From: Candidatus Faecousia faecavium
GTDB lineage: Bacteria; Bacillota; Clostridia; Oscillospirales; Oscillospiraceae
Assembly: GCA_018712645.1 (NCBI GenBank)
Contig: DVGO01000013.1
Coordinates: 62,001-126,000, forward strand
Direction of reading: 5' to 3'
Length of the DNA stretch: 64,000 nt
Shown: positions 17,234 to 25,613 of the stretch, piece by piece
Position numbering within the stretch: position 1 is the stretch's first letter
Layout: each line of letters opens with the position of its first letter
Notes under the pieces: model-generated
Databases searched by the model: none
What the model was told of the DNA's origin: nothing
What the model saw: only the letters and a program-made list of their open reading frames with translations
Made by a program: the position numbers and the translations under genes

Positions 17234-17575
17234 GCCTCCGAGAAACAAGAGGACAGATGTATGTGCAAGAAAGACATATTCCAAATTTTTCCGGGAATAG
17301 TCTGCATGGGAAAGACAAAACGAGAAAAGACCACATAATTCGAAGCAACATGCGAAACTTACGCCCTGCAGAATTGCAAAAGCGGCACTGGAAGGGGCAA
17401 AGCGTAAGAAATTATGGCGAATAACAAAAGAAAAATTGTGCATATTAAACAACACCGGTTGTCCGCCAGCGGAAAATAAGTGTCTTTTTTGAATTTTTTG
17501 TGGTGATTTCTGCCACAATAAAGCCGTTTTACCAAAACCTTACCAAGAGCTGAAAAAGAAAATGCAGTTTGCTAC
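17234..17575. other. Non-coding region before the TRAP operon
   Basis: No gene is recognised. One longer stem, CTTACGC (17358-17364) with GCGTAAG (17402-17408), could form around a 37-nt loop. Short ORFs here lack ribosome binding sites. The region is clearly AT-richer than the genes on both sides. Confidence 0.45.
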
Positions 17576-17604
17576 TTGCGAAATTGCAAATGAAGTTGTA
17601 TAAT
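17576..17604 (+). promoter_or_regulatory. Promoter of the TAXI-TRAP operon
   Basis: TTGCGA (17576-17581), 17 bp, TATAAT (17599-17604), about 50 bases before the receptor start. Confidence 0.75.
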
Positions 17605-17654
17605 CCAAATACTATCACTTTCGGGAAGGGTTCCGAAGGTAAGGAGGAAAGGTT

Positions 17655-18632
17655 ATGAAAATGAAGAAGCTGTTTTCCGTTGTGTTGGTTCTGGCCATGG
17701 TGCTGGCACTGGCTGCTTGCGGCGGCTCCGGTGCTTCTGCCGGTGCAAGCAAGATGACCATGGGTACCGGCGGTACCTCCGGCACATACTACGCTTTCGG
17801 TGGCGTTCTGGGTCAGTACATCAAGGATAAGGCCGGCATTGAAGTGATCGTGGTTTCTACTGATGGCTCCAAGGCCAACATCGAATCCATCAACTCTGGC
17901 GACTACCAGCTGGGCACCGTCCAGTCCGACGTTATGGCCTACGCTTGGGAAGGCACCCGTTCCTTTGCTGACAGCGGCAAGATCGATACGTTCCGTGTGG
18001 TTGGCGGTCTGTACGCAGAATCCGTGCAGCTGGTTACCATGGACCCTGAGATCAAGTCCGTTGCCGATCTGAAGGGCAAGTCCGTTTCCATCGGCGCTCC
18101 CAACTCCGGCGTTTGGTTCAACGCTATGGACGTTCTGACCGCTGCCGGCCTGACCGAGGCGGATATCAAGCCCCAGTACCAGAGTTTCGCTGACAGCGCC
18201 GACGCTCTGAAGGACGGCAAGATTGACGCTGCATTCATCGTAGCCGGCGCTCCCACTGCCGCCATCACCGAGCTGTGCACCACCAACAGTGCTTACTTGG
18301 TGCCCATCGACGGTGAGGTTGCGGACAAGCTGATGGCAGACTCCCCCTACTACACCACCTATACCATCCCCGCCGGTACTTACGCCGGTCAGGACGAGGA
18401 TGTGGTTACCGTTACCATCAAGGCAACCCTGATCGTCTCTGCCGATGCCAGCGAAGATGACGTTTACAACCTGACCAAGGCGATTTTCGACAACACCGAG
18501 GCCATCGCCGCTGAGAACGGCAAGGGTGCGGAACTGTCTGTGGAGAATGCCACCAGTGGTATGACCGCTCCTTTCCACGCAGGTGCTGCCAAGTACTTTG
18601 CCGAGAAGGGTGTTACCGTAGAAACGGAGTAA
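17655..18632 (+). CDS. TAXI family TRAP transporter solute-binding lipoprotein
   Basis: This 325-residue extracytoplasmic receptor has a lipoprotein signal (LALAACGG, Cys at about 22). The mature part begins with the TAXI signature MGTGGTSGTYYAFGG, followed by VVSTDGSKANIESINSGDYQLGTVQSD and the LKGKSVSIGAPNSGVWFNAMDVL region. It would deliver a small organic acid or amino acid to the fused permease encoded downstream. TAXI ligands vary (glutamate and dicarboxylates among known ones), and none can be assigned here. AAGGAGGAAAGGTT precedes the ATG. Confidence 0.94.
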   Translation: MKMKKLFSVVLVLAMVLALAACGGSGASAGASKMTMGTGGTSGTYYAFGGVLGQYIKDKAGIEVIVVSTDGSKANIESINSGDYQLGTVQSDVMAYAWEGTRSFADSGKIDTFRVVGGLYAESVQLVTMDPEIKSVADLKGKSVSIGAPNSGVWFNAMDVLTAAGLTEADIKPQYQSFADSADALKDGKIDAAFIVAGAPTAAITELCTTNSAYLVPIDGEVADKLMADSPYYTTYTIPAGTYAGQDEDVVTVTIKATLIVSADASEDDVYNLTKAIFDNTEAIAAENGKGAELSVENATSGMTAPFHAGAAKYFAEKGVTVETE

Positions 18633-18652
18633 CCGTTGAATCCCGGAAACCT

Positions 18653-18682
18653 GGCTGCGGCGAGCATTCGCCGCAGCCTTTT
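18653..18682 (+). terminator. Partial terminator between TAXI receptor and permease
   Basis: A perfect 11-bp GC-rich stem, loop GCAT, followed by only TTTT. It should stop part of the transcripts, giving more receptor than permease. Confidence 0.7.
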
Positions 18683-18706
18683 CCCGCAAATCCAAGGAGG
18701 TAGTGT

Positions 18707-20662
18707 ATGGCATTTTTCAAGAAAAAGACAAAACCGGAAGAACCCATGGATCTGGAATCGGTGATGAAGAAGTATGACCAGGAGTCCAACGTCCGAATCT
18801 GGGAAGGCAAGCCCCGGCTGGCTGTCAACTGTGTTCTGGCGGCGTTCTCCCTGTTCTGCATCTACGTCACCCTGTTTACCAGCTGGCTGGAAGAACTGCG
18901 GCTGACGTCCTTCGTGGCCTGGATTGTGCTGCTGGGCTTTTTGGTGTTCCCCGCCAAGAAGAGCCATGTAAAGCCCAATACCATGCCCTGGTATGATATT
19001 GTGGGTATGGTGCTGGGAACCGGCGCGTTCCTGTACTTTACCGTCAATGCCATCGACATCATCCAGCAGGGCACCAACTTTGCCTGGTACCAGATTGTGA
19101 TCGGCATTGTGGGTATTCTGGCTTTGGCGGAAATCTGCCGCCGCAGTGTGGGCTTGCCCATTCTGATTGTGGCCAGCGCCTTCCTGATTTATGCCCTGGG
19201 CTGGGGACTTTCCAATCCCTCTTTGTGGGGCAAATTGAACTATGCCATCCGCTATCTGTTCTACAGCAAGGAAGGCATCCTGTCCACTCCCATCAATGTG
19301 TGCTCTAAGTTCATTGTGGTGTTTATCATCTTCGGCGCTTTCCTGGAGCGTACCGGCATTGCGGATTTCTTCATCAACATTGCCAATGCTGTGGTGGGCG
19401 GCTTCTCCGGCGGCCCTGCCAAGGTAGCCGTGGTGGCCAGCGCCATGGAAGGCATGGTTTCCGGTTCCTCCGTTGCCAATACCGTTGGCTCCGGCTCCGT
19501 AACCATCCCGCTGATGAAGCGCACTGGCTATAAGCCGGAATTTGCCGCTGCGGCGGAAGCCTCCGCCTCCACCGGCGGTCAGATCATGCCCCCCATTATG
19601 GGCGCCGCCGCATTCCTGATGGCGGACTATGTCCAGGTTCCCTATGGCGAGATCGTGGTCAAGGCCATCCTGCCCGCTGTGCTGTACTTTACCGGAATCT
19701 TTATCGCCGTGCACCTGGAGGCCAAGAAAGAGGGCCTGCGGGGTCTGAGCAAGGAAGAACTGCCCAAAATCCGCCCCCTGCTGAAGCAGGTTTATCTGCT
19801 GCTGCCTCTGGTGCTGCTGGTGTATCTGGTAGGAACCAGCCAGCGCTCCATTCAGTATGCCGCAGCACTGGCCATTGTCGCCGCTATTTTTGTGAGCCTG
19901 TTCAACAAGGACACCCGCATCACCCCCAAGCGGCTGCTGGAAGCTCTGGCTGCCGGCGGTCAGGGTATGATTACCGTTGCCGCAGCCTGCGGCATTGCGG
20001 GCATCATTGCCGGTACCATCACCATGACCGGTCTTGCCAATGTGCTGATCAACGGCATTGTGGCCCTGGCTGGTGACAAGGTGATTGTGGCACTGTTTTT
20101 GACCATGGTTTGCTGCATCGTGCTGGGCATGGGCGTGCCCACCACTGCCAACTACTGCATTATGGCGGCAACCTGCGCCCCTATCCTCATCCGGATGGGC
20201 GTGCCCACTGTGGCTGCGCATTTCTTTGTGTTCTACTTCGGCATCGTGGCTGACTTGACGCCTCCCGTGGCTCTGGCTGCTTATGCCGGTGCCGCCATTG
20301 CCCAGGCCAATCCCATGAAAACTGCCATTACATCCACAAAATTGGCCATCGGCGCCTTTATCGTGCCCTATGTGTTCACCCTGAGCCCGGCCATGCTGCT
20401 GATTGACACCAATGTGTGGGAAGTCATCCTGATCTGCGTCACCTCCCTGGTGGGCATGTTCGCCGTGTCGGCCGGTATGGAAGGCTACATTTTCCATCAC
20501 ATGAGCTGGCCCCAGAGACTCATCAGCACCCTGGGCGGTCTGATGCTGATTGACCCCGGTCTGGTAACCGATATCCTGGGCCTGGTTCTGGTGGGCCTGG
20601 TTCTGGTGATGCAGGTCATCACCAAGCGCTCTGCCTCCACCGCTGCCGCAGGTGCGAAATAA
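18707..20662 (+). CDS. TRAP transporter fused permease (DctQM type)
   Basis: This 651-residue permease has a cytoplasmic N-terminus (about 60 residues), a four-helix DctQ-like part, then the long DctM domain with the motifs GGFSGGPAKVAVVASAMEG, GSSVANTVGSGSVTIPLMKRTGY and ASASTGGQIMPPIMGAAAFLM, duplicated later as GMGVPTTANYCIMAATCAPIL. TAXI receptors normally work with such fused permeases. Transport is driven by the Na+ gradient. The ATG follows AAGGAGGTAGTGT. It lies 75 bp after the receptor, with the attenuating hairpin between them. Confidence 0.95.
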   Translation: MAFFKKKTKPEEPMDLESVMKKYDQESNVRIWEGKPRLAVNCVLAAFSLFCIYVTLFTSWLEELRLTSFVAWIVLLGFLVFPAKKSHVKPNTMPWYDIVGMVLGTGAFLYFTVNAIDIIQQGTNFAWYQIVIGIVGILALAEICRRSVGLPILIVASAFLIYALGWGLSNPSLWGKLNYAIRYLFYSKEGILSTPINVCSKFIVVFIIFGAFLERTGIADFFINIANAVVGGFSGGPAKVAVVASAMEGMVSGSSVANTVGSGSVTIPLMKRTGYKPEFAAAAEASASTGGQIMPPIMGAAAFLMADYVQVPYGEIVVKAILPAVLYFTGIFIAVHLEAKKEGLRGLSKEELPKIRPLLKQVYLLLPLVLLVYLVGTSQRSIQYAAALAIVAAIFVSLFNKDTRITPKRLLEALAAGGQGMITVAAACGIAGIIAGTITMTGLANVLINGIVALAGDKVIVALFLTMVCCIVLGMGVPTTANYCIMAATCAPILIRMGVPTVAAHFFVFYFGIVADLTPPVALAAYAGAAIAQANPMKTAITSTKLAIGAFIVPYVFTLSPAMLLIDTNVWEVILICVTSLVGMFAVSAGMEGYIFHHMSWPQRLISTLGGLMLIDPGLVTDILGLVLVGLVLVMQVITKRSASTAAAGAK

Positions 20663-20665
20663 CCC

Positions 20666-20998
20666 ATGATCTATCCCATTTTGTCCTATCTTGGAATCGG
20701 CCGACGCCGGTTAATCAAAACAGGAGACGCGGTTCAGGCGCAGGTCATCCGCTGCCGGCTCTTTCTGGGGCTGAAGGTCAAGACCAGACCTTCCCTGTAC
20801 CCAACGGATCGGGATTTTCCCTACCGGGTTGTGACCTGCCGCTATCGGGTAAACCAGAAGGCGTACACGGCATCCTTTCTGGTATCTGCGGCATGCCGCT
20901 GCCCGGAGGAGGGGGAGGAAATCACGGTATTCTATTCTCCCCGGCATCCCCGGTTTGCCGCGCCGATGCTCTTTGCCGCAGATATGTGGGTAAAATGA
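20666..20998 (+). CDS. Small DUF3592-like protein in the TRAP operon
   Basis: This 110-residue protein begins only three bases after the permease stop. A short hydrophobic N-terminus (MIYPILSYLGIG) is followed by a basic stretch and a beta-rich region ending EEGEEITVFYSPRHPRFA, the usual end of DUF3592-type domains (glycine or acidic turn, then V-YxPxxP). There is no proper Shine-Dalgarno sequence, so it probably depends on translational coupling to the permease. The function is unknown. It may accompany the transporter, or the coupling may be accidental. Confidence 0.6.
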   Translation: MIYPILSYLGIGRRRLIKTGDAVQAQVIRCRLFLGLKVKTRPSLYPTDRDFPYRVVTCRYRVNQKAYTASFLVSAACRCPEEGEEITVFYSPRHPRFAAPMLFAADMWVK

Positions 20999-21001
20999 AA
21001 C

Positions 21002-21075
21002 AATCCCTTCTCCCCGGGCAACCGGTAAGAGAAGGGATTTTTTTGCTCCCTGTCCTATTTTTCGGACAGGGAGCA
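21002..21075. terminator. Paired hairpins between the TRAP tail gene and the DUF2207-like gene
   Basis: The first stem AATCCCTTCTC/GAGAAGGGATT (21002-21039) is followed by a T run to 21044 and ends the forward operon. A second 11-bp stem GCTCCCTGTCC/GGACAGGGAGC (21045-21075) follows at once and faces the convergent gene. Confidence 0.8.
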
Positions 21076-21081
21076 AATGAT

Positions 21082-22875
21082 TTATTCCGCTTTTTTCTTT
21101 CTGGGTCTTGCGCCCCGTTTCCAGGCGGGGCGGGGCAGGGGAACATCCACTGCAAAGAGTTTTTCAACTTTCATTCTTCTGGCCCGGGTGTCCATCATAT
21201 CCGCCGCATCCAGCATCAGCTGGCCCCAATCTTCTGCAGTGCGCTTTTCATGCACCGGGGTAATCAGGTAGGGACATTCCAGATCCCGGCGGCCAAAGAC
21301 CTGGGTGTAGGGGTTGAGTACGCCCAGAGCCATGGCGTGGGGGGCCATGTTGAAGAAATAGTCCGGATCCAGGCTCAGCAGCCGGTTGATTTCCGTCCGG
21401 GGCAAGCGCTTGAGGTACCGCCGCAGACCCAGCACCATACCGGCGTCATTGCGGCCCAGGTCACTGCGGCGACCGCCGTAGGCGGCCATGTAGCCCATGA
21501 GAACCTGTCCTGCACAGCAGCCCAGGGGAATCCAGATCTGCTGGCACAAGAAGCCCAGACCCAGCCAAACCAAAATGCACAGGATACCAACCAGGAAGGG
21601 CATCTTGCCCCGCAGGTGGGTGCGGTAGGCCATGGCCTGAATCAGCCAGGCAGATACCAAGCCAAAAATGGCCAGAATCAGAGCCATCATCCACTCCAGC
21701 ACCGGTACGGTGGACATGTTCATGGCTACGCAGATGCCGCAGAAGGCCTGGGAAATACAGGCAAGACCCCGGAAAATTTTCGGATTTCCGCTGCTGCCCT
21801 TATACATATTCCGTTCGTTGGGAATCATAGTGGCGACACGCTGGCTCAAAACAGCGTAGGCAATGCCGGTGCCGTCCACCACCCGGCGGGAGCCGAAGAG
21901 GGCACGGAAGATCTTGTTTTCAAACTGGCTGCGTTCGTTGCCCATGTCCATGCGCTTGTGGAGCATCACCCGGCCGTTGCCGTCCATGTGGATCAGCAGG
22001 TATCCCAGCTGGGCCCAGGAAAAGACCATCATGGTCAGATCTCCGCCGGACAGTGTCAGCCGGCAGCCCAGTTCTCCGGCGGTAATGCCCTCCGGCGGGG
22101 TGGTTGCCCGGATGGGAAGAATGGGCAGGCACCGCAGAAACAACACCCAGTACAGCAAGGCGGCCAGGGCAAAGCCCACGATGGGCACCAGCTCCGGGTT
22201 TCCCTGACGGACGTAGGTGCTGACCGAGGGGAACATTTCCTCCGGCACCTTCATGGTCATGGTGATGCCCTCCCGGTCATTCAGCTTGACCAGGCTGGTG
22301 CCAATGATCTGGCTGCCCCGGACCTCCACGTTCAGATCGGACATAATACTGATCTGTCGGTAAATACTGGTGAAGGTGGGGGTATCGGTCATCTTCTCCG
22401 AGGGCATGGTAATGGTGAAGCTGAGAAACTCCACCGGATAATCAAAGCTGCACAGCAGAGGGATGGTCAGCTGCAAAAAGGGCTTGAGTTTGGTCTCCGA
22501 GCTGGAACTGGTCTGCTCAGGGAGGGTAACTTTTACCGCCTCCGGAATGGTGTATCCGATGTCCACGGAGATGTCGCCGGTGTAATCCCGGGTGATTTTG
22601 CTCAGATCCACCAACGTGGCAGAGGATGTGGGGCTGGTAGAGGCGTTGTTGCCATTGAGGGTAACACTGCGGGCATTGGCGGGTATGGGAAAGGCCATCT
22701 GATCGTAGGCATCTTCCAGCCGCAGCCGCAGGTTCATGGAAACCCGGCAGTCACCGTCCGAAGTAACGGTACATTGCATGTTCACTTGGGTGGCAGCGGT
22801 TTCCGCCGATGCCGGGATGCACAAAACACCTGCAAGGGCAATACAAAGGGCCAGCGTCACAAACAGGCGCCGCAA
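21082..22875 (-). CDS. DUF2207-like predicted membrane protein
   Basis: This 597-residue protein has a signal peptide (residues 1-24, cleavage near ASAE), an extracytoplasmic beta-rich domain (25-230), a membrane segment (about 232-255), a cytoplasmic winged-helix-like stretch containing GELGCRLTLSGGDLTMMVFSWAQLGYL, then two or three further helices (365-450) and a basic Lys/Arg-rich tail (RGARPRKKKAE). The order fits DUF2207 proteins. The function is unknown. The TTG start is chosen because GGAGGGG lies seven bases upstream and it opens the signal peptide exactly. Confidence 0.75.
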   Translation of the reverse strand: MRRLFVTLALCIALAGVLCIPASAETAATQVNMQCTVTSDGDCRVSMNLRLRLEDAYDQMAFPIPANARSVTLNGNNASTSPTSSATLVDLSKITRDYTGDISVDIGYTIPEAVKVTLPEQTSSSSETKLKPFLQLTIPLLCSFDYPVEFLSFTITMPSEKMTDTPTFTSIYRQISIMSDLNVEVRGSQIIGTSLVKLNDREGITMTMKVPEEMFPSVSTYVRQGNPELVPIVGFALAALLYWVLFLRCLPILPIRATTPPEGITAGELGCRLTLSGGDLTMMVFSWAQLGYLLIHMDGNGRVMLHKRMDMGNERSQFENKIFRALFGSRRVVDGTGIAYAVLSQRVATMIPNERNMYKGSSGNPKIFRGLACISQAFCGICVAMNMSTVPVLEWMMALILAIFGLVSAWLIQAMAYRTHLRGKMPFLVGILCILVWLGLGFLCQQIWIPLGCCAGQVLMGYMAAYGGRRSDLGRNDAGMVLGLRRYLKRLPRTEINRLLSLDPDYFFNMAPHAMALGVLNPYTQVFGRRDLECPYLITPVHEKRTAEDWGQLMLDAADMMDTRARRMKVEKLFAVDVPLPRPAWKRGARPRKKKAE

Positions 22876-22916
22876 GAAGACCCCTCCTTTTCTATTTCAA
22901 TCCTATTTATTTAAGC

Positions 22917-22945
22917 ATTTTACCACGCAGCGGCGGAAATTGCAA
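22917..22945 (-). promoter_or_regulatory. Promoter of the DUF2207-like gene
   Basis: Minus-strand TTGCAA (22945-22940), 17 bp, TAAAAT (22922-22917). Confidence 0.6.
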
Positions 22946-23089
22946 GACAAATTGGCTTTGACCGGATTTGCCCGGAGCGGAGAGAATCGGTACTGGCAGC
23001 ATCTGGAAAGCAGGAAGAAGAATCCGTCGGAAAGTCCCGCTATCTTCGCCTTTTTGCCGCAGCTTCACGAAAAATTAAGAAATTAGGGG

Positions 23090-23118
23090 CAGACAAAGCC
23101 CCAAAGTTGTGTTATACT
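23090..23118 (+). promoter_or_regulatory. Promoter of the DUF3810-rsmG unit
   Basis: CAGACA (23090-23095), 17 bp, TATACT (23113-23118). The leader is about 35 nt. Confidence 0.55.
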
Positions 23119-23160
23119 AGTACAATCCATGATTACACATATCTGAAGGAGGCGTTTCCT

Positions 23161-24330
23161 TTGAAATATTGGTTCGGATATCTGACAGCGGCCATTTTCG
23201 GCGGCGTAACCTGGGTGCTGATGGAATTCGGCCAGCGGTTTTCCACCTTGGTGGATATGATTTATCCCTATGTCATTCGTACACTCCAGGGCATGCTGGC
23301 CCAGTGGACGGGCACGGTGGAGTTTCCTGTGTGGCAGCTGCTGGCGGTGGTGCTGGGGGTGCTGATTCTGACCAGCTTTGTACTAATGGTGGTGCTGAAA
23401 TGGAACGCAATCCAGTGGTTCGGCTGGGTGCTGGCGGTGTTTTCCGGACTGTTCATGCTGCATACCATGGCCTGGGGATTGAATTACTATGCCGGCAGTC
23501 TGGCCGATGACATGCGTCTGGAAGTATCCAGCTATAACGTTGACGAACTGGCAGAGGCTACCCAGTATTACCTGGATAAGGCCAACGAGCTGGCGGCACA
23601 AATTAACCGGGACGGAGCCGGCAATGTGGATTTTGCCGATTTTGAAACCCTGGCCCAGAAGGCAGGGGACGGTTTCCACAGCCTGACCTATGATTATCAC
23701 TATCCCATTTTTGCCGGTTCCACTCTGCCGGTGAAGAAGCTGGGCTGGGCGGATATGTACACCTCCATGGGCATTACCGGCGTGACCTTCGGCCTGACTG
23801 GTGAAGCGGCGGTGAATCCCCAGATTCCCGATGTGGCATTGCCCTTTACCATGGCCCATGAAATGGCCCACAGGATGTGCATCGCCCCGGAACGGGATGC
23901 CAATTTCGCCGCATTCCTGGCCTGTACTGCCAATTCTGACCCGGAATTCCAGTATTCCGGCTACTTCATGGCCTTCCGTTACTGCTACAGCGCCCTGAGC
24001 AGCGTCAATTCCCAGAGTGCGGCGGCGGCAGCGGCCCGGGTCAATGATGGGGTCAGCCAGCAGCTGCGCAGCGATATGGCAGCCTACAGTAATTTCTTCA
24101 CCTCCCGCCAGGATGGAACTGCTACCAACCTGGCAGACAACATCAATGATACCTACCTGAAGGTCAGCGGTGACGAAAGCGGCGTGGATTCCTACGGCGA
24201 AGTCTGCGACCTGCTGGTGAACTGGCATATCCACACTGTGGTGCTGCCCTCCATCACGGTAGAGGATTCTCCCTTCGATCCCTACGACGAAACCCAGGTA
24301 GACCTGAGCGGCATTGTCAATGCAAGGTGA
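23161..24330 (+). CDS. DUF3810 membrane-bound putative zinc peptidase
   Basis: The protein has 389 residues. Three N-terminal membrane helices (about 5-25, 50-75, 85-105) precede a soluble domain with a zinc-protease-like motif HEMAHRMCIAPERDANFAA (about 240-258), where HExxH supplies two ligands and the distal Glu a third. This is the core of DUF3810. No substrate is known. The TTG start at 23161 is taken because GGAGG lies eight bases upstream and no ATG fits. The rsmG start follows four bases after the stop, so the two are probably co-translated. Confidence 0.82.
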   Translation: MKYWFGYLTAAIFGGVTWVLMEFGQRFSTLVDMIYPYVIRTLQGMLAQWTGTVEFPVWQLLAVVLGVLILTSFVLMVVLKWNAIQWFGWVLAVFSGLFMLHTMAWGLNYYAGSLADDMRLEVSSYNVDELAEATQYYLDKANELAAQINRDGAGNVDFADFETLAQKAGDGFHSLTYDYHYPIFAGSTLPVKKLGWADMYTSMGITGVTFGLTGEAAVNPQIPDVALPFTMAHEMAHRMCIAPERDANFAAFLACTANSDPEFQYSGYFMAFRYCYSALSSVNSQSAAAAAARVNDGVSQQLRSDMAAYSNFFTSRQDGTATNLADNINDTYLKVSGDESGVDSYGEVCDLLVNWHIHTVVLPSITVEDSPFDPYDETQVDLSGIVNAR

Positions 24331-24334
24331 GACT

Positions 24335-25030
24335 ATGATGAAAAAAACCTTACAGGAAGGCCTGCCCCAGCTGGGGCTGGAACTTTCCGACGCGGTCTGT
24401 GACCAGCTGTGTGCCTTCGGCGCGGCGGTGGTGAAGCAGAACGAAGTGATGAATCTGACCGCCATTACCGAAGATGCCCAGGTGGCGAAGCTGCACCTGC
24501 TGGACAGCCTGACGGTGCTGAAAACCGGGGACTTTGCAGGAAAAACCCTGATTGACGTGGGCTGCGGCGCCGGGTTCCCCGGTGTGCCCATTGCCATTGC
24601 CTGTCCGGATGCGAAGGTAACGCTGCTGGATTCTCTGGGCAAGCGGGTGAAGTGGCTGGAAGAAATCCTGCCCCAGCTGGGCATTTCCGCCCGGTGCATC
24701 ACCGGCAGAGCAGAAGAAGTGGTGCTCACCTGCCGGGAAAGTTTTGACTTTGCCACCAGCCGGGCTGTGGCACGGCTGAACATTCTGCTGGAGCTGACGG
24801 CACCCTATGTGAAGGTCGGCGGAGCGGTACTGGCCATGAAGGGCGCAGCTGCCCGGGAGGAGCTGGCCGAATGCGCCGGCGCCATCAAAAAGCTGGGACT
24901 GAAGCTGGAGTCGGTACAGGAGTTTCCCATTGACGGCACCAACCACGCCGTCATCGTCCTGCGCAAAATCGCTCCCACCCCCAAGGCCTATCCCCGGCGG
25001 TATGCGAAAATCAAACAATCCCCACTGTAA
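24335..25030 (+). CDS. rsmG: 16S rRNA (guanine527-N7)-methyltransferase
   Basis: RsmG methylates G527 in the 530 loop of 16S rRNA, and its loss gives low-level streptomycin resistance. The 231 residues show the SAM-binding motif LIDVGCGAGFPGVPIAIA, the following acidic residue of motif II (VTLLDSLGKRVKWL) and the family DFATSRAVARL motif. Length fits the family. The start ATG at 24335 follows AAGGTGAGACT. In many Firmicutes the gene sits near the origin with mnmG, but here it follows a DUF3810 gene. Confidence 0.95.
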   Translation: MMKKTLQEGLPQLGLELSDAVCDQLCAFGAAVVKQNEVMNLTAITEDAQVAKLHLLDSLTVLKTGDFAGKTLIDVGCGAGFPGVPIAIACPDAKVTLLDSLGKRVKWLEEILPQLGISARCITGRAEEVVLTCRESFDFATSRAVARLNILLELTAPYVKVGGAVLAMKGAAAREELAECAGAIKKLGLKLESVQEFPIDGTNHAVIVLRKIAPTPKAYPRRYAKIKQSPL

Positions 25031-25045
25031 GGGGCTTCTTTTTTC
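25020..25045 (+). terminator. Weak terminator at the rsmG stop codon
   Basis: CCCC/GGGG with the stop codon in the loop, then CTTCTTTTTT. The stem is short, so it is probably leaky. Confidence 0.45.
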
Positions 25046-25064
25046 AAAAAGTGGAAAAAACTCC

Positions 25065-25093
25065 TTTACTTTTGGGTAAACTTATGATACTAT
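25065..25093 (+). promoter_or_regulatory. rpsO promoter and structured leader
   Basis: TTTACT (25065-25070), 17 bp, TACTAT (25088-25093). The 100-nt leader that follows includes the self-complementary CTGGCCGCGGCCAG and further G/C stems up to the GAAAGGTGG ribosome binding site. S15 commonly represses its own leader, but I cannot assign a known S15 fold here. Confidence 0.6.
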
Positions 25094-25203
25094 CAAAAGG
25101 CTGGCCGCGGCCAGACCAAATATTTACCCGCTGCTCAGTTGCCGGATTCTTTCACCAGTCCCCGACTTGGCTGCTGGGAACGTAACAGAAAGGTGGAAAC
25201 ACA

Positions 25204-25470
25204 ATGATTCAGAAAGAAAAGAAGACTCAGGTCATCCTGGACAATGCTACTCACGAGGGCGATACCGGTTCTCCCGAAGTTCAGGTTGCCATCCTGACTG
25301 CCCGGATCAATGAACTGACCGAGCACCTGCGTGTGCACAAGCACGACAACCACTCCCGTCGTGGTCTGCTGATGATGGTTGGTAAGCGCCGTAACCTGCT
25401 GGACTATCTGGCTCGTAAGGACATCAACCGCTACCGTGCTCTGATCGCCAAGCTGGGTATCCGTAAGTAA
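25204..25470 (+). CDS. rpsO: 30S ribosomal protein S15
   Basis: This 88-residue protein is full length and has the S15 signature [22 protein letters not shown] and [20 protein letters not shown]. It binds the central domain of 16S rRNA early in 30S assembly. It is followed by a terminator and then pnp, the usual rpsO-pnp order. Confidence 0.98.
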   Translation: MIQKEKKTQVILDNATHEGDTGSPEVQVAILTARINELTEHLRVHKHDNHSRRGLLMMVGKRRNLLDYLARKDINRYRALIAKLGIRK

Positions 25471-25476
25471 TTTTGG

Positions 25477-25504
25477 AAAGGGCGACGGCTTTCGTCGCCC
25501 TTTT
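25477..25504 (+). terminator. Terminator after rpsO
   Basis: An 8-bp stem GGGCGACG/CGTCGCCC and TTTT. pnp may be expressed by readthrough. Confidence 0.85.
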
Positions 25505-25574
25505 CTTACAAGCAAAACGGGAGAATTTTAGCAGTTGAAAGGGCTGCCGCGAGACGGCATTCGTTTCAAGTGCT

Positions 25575-25609
25575 AAACCTCCCGACCACAAAAATTTTAT
25601 AGGAGGTTT
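25575..25609 (+). promoter_or_regulatory. Anti-Shine-Dalgarno hairpin before pnp
   Basis: AAACCTCC (25575-25582) is perfectly complementary to GGAGGTTT (25602-25609), the pnp ribosome binding site. The 19-nt loop is AT-rich. The fold would hide the site and suits control of pnp by RNA processing or degradation. Confidence 0.65.
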
Positions 25610-25613
25610 CACC

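Noticed and set aside
14856..17351. Very long antisense ORF (831 codons) opposite the oad genes
   Set aside because: It mirrors highly biased codons of oadG, the carrier and oadB; its product is a His/Gly/Gln-rich string without domains, and it has no ribosome binding site. The same holds for the long antisense ORFs opposite pckA (11772-13370), the TRAP permease (18464-20500), pnp (25566-27584) and glgC/glgD (47995-50106).
17341..17408. Possible small RNA upstream of the TAXI receptor
   Set aside because: Only one 7-bp stem around a large loop, with no promoter or terminator framing it.
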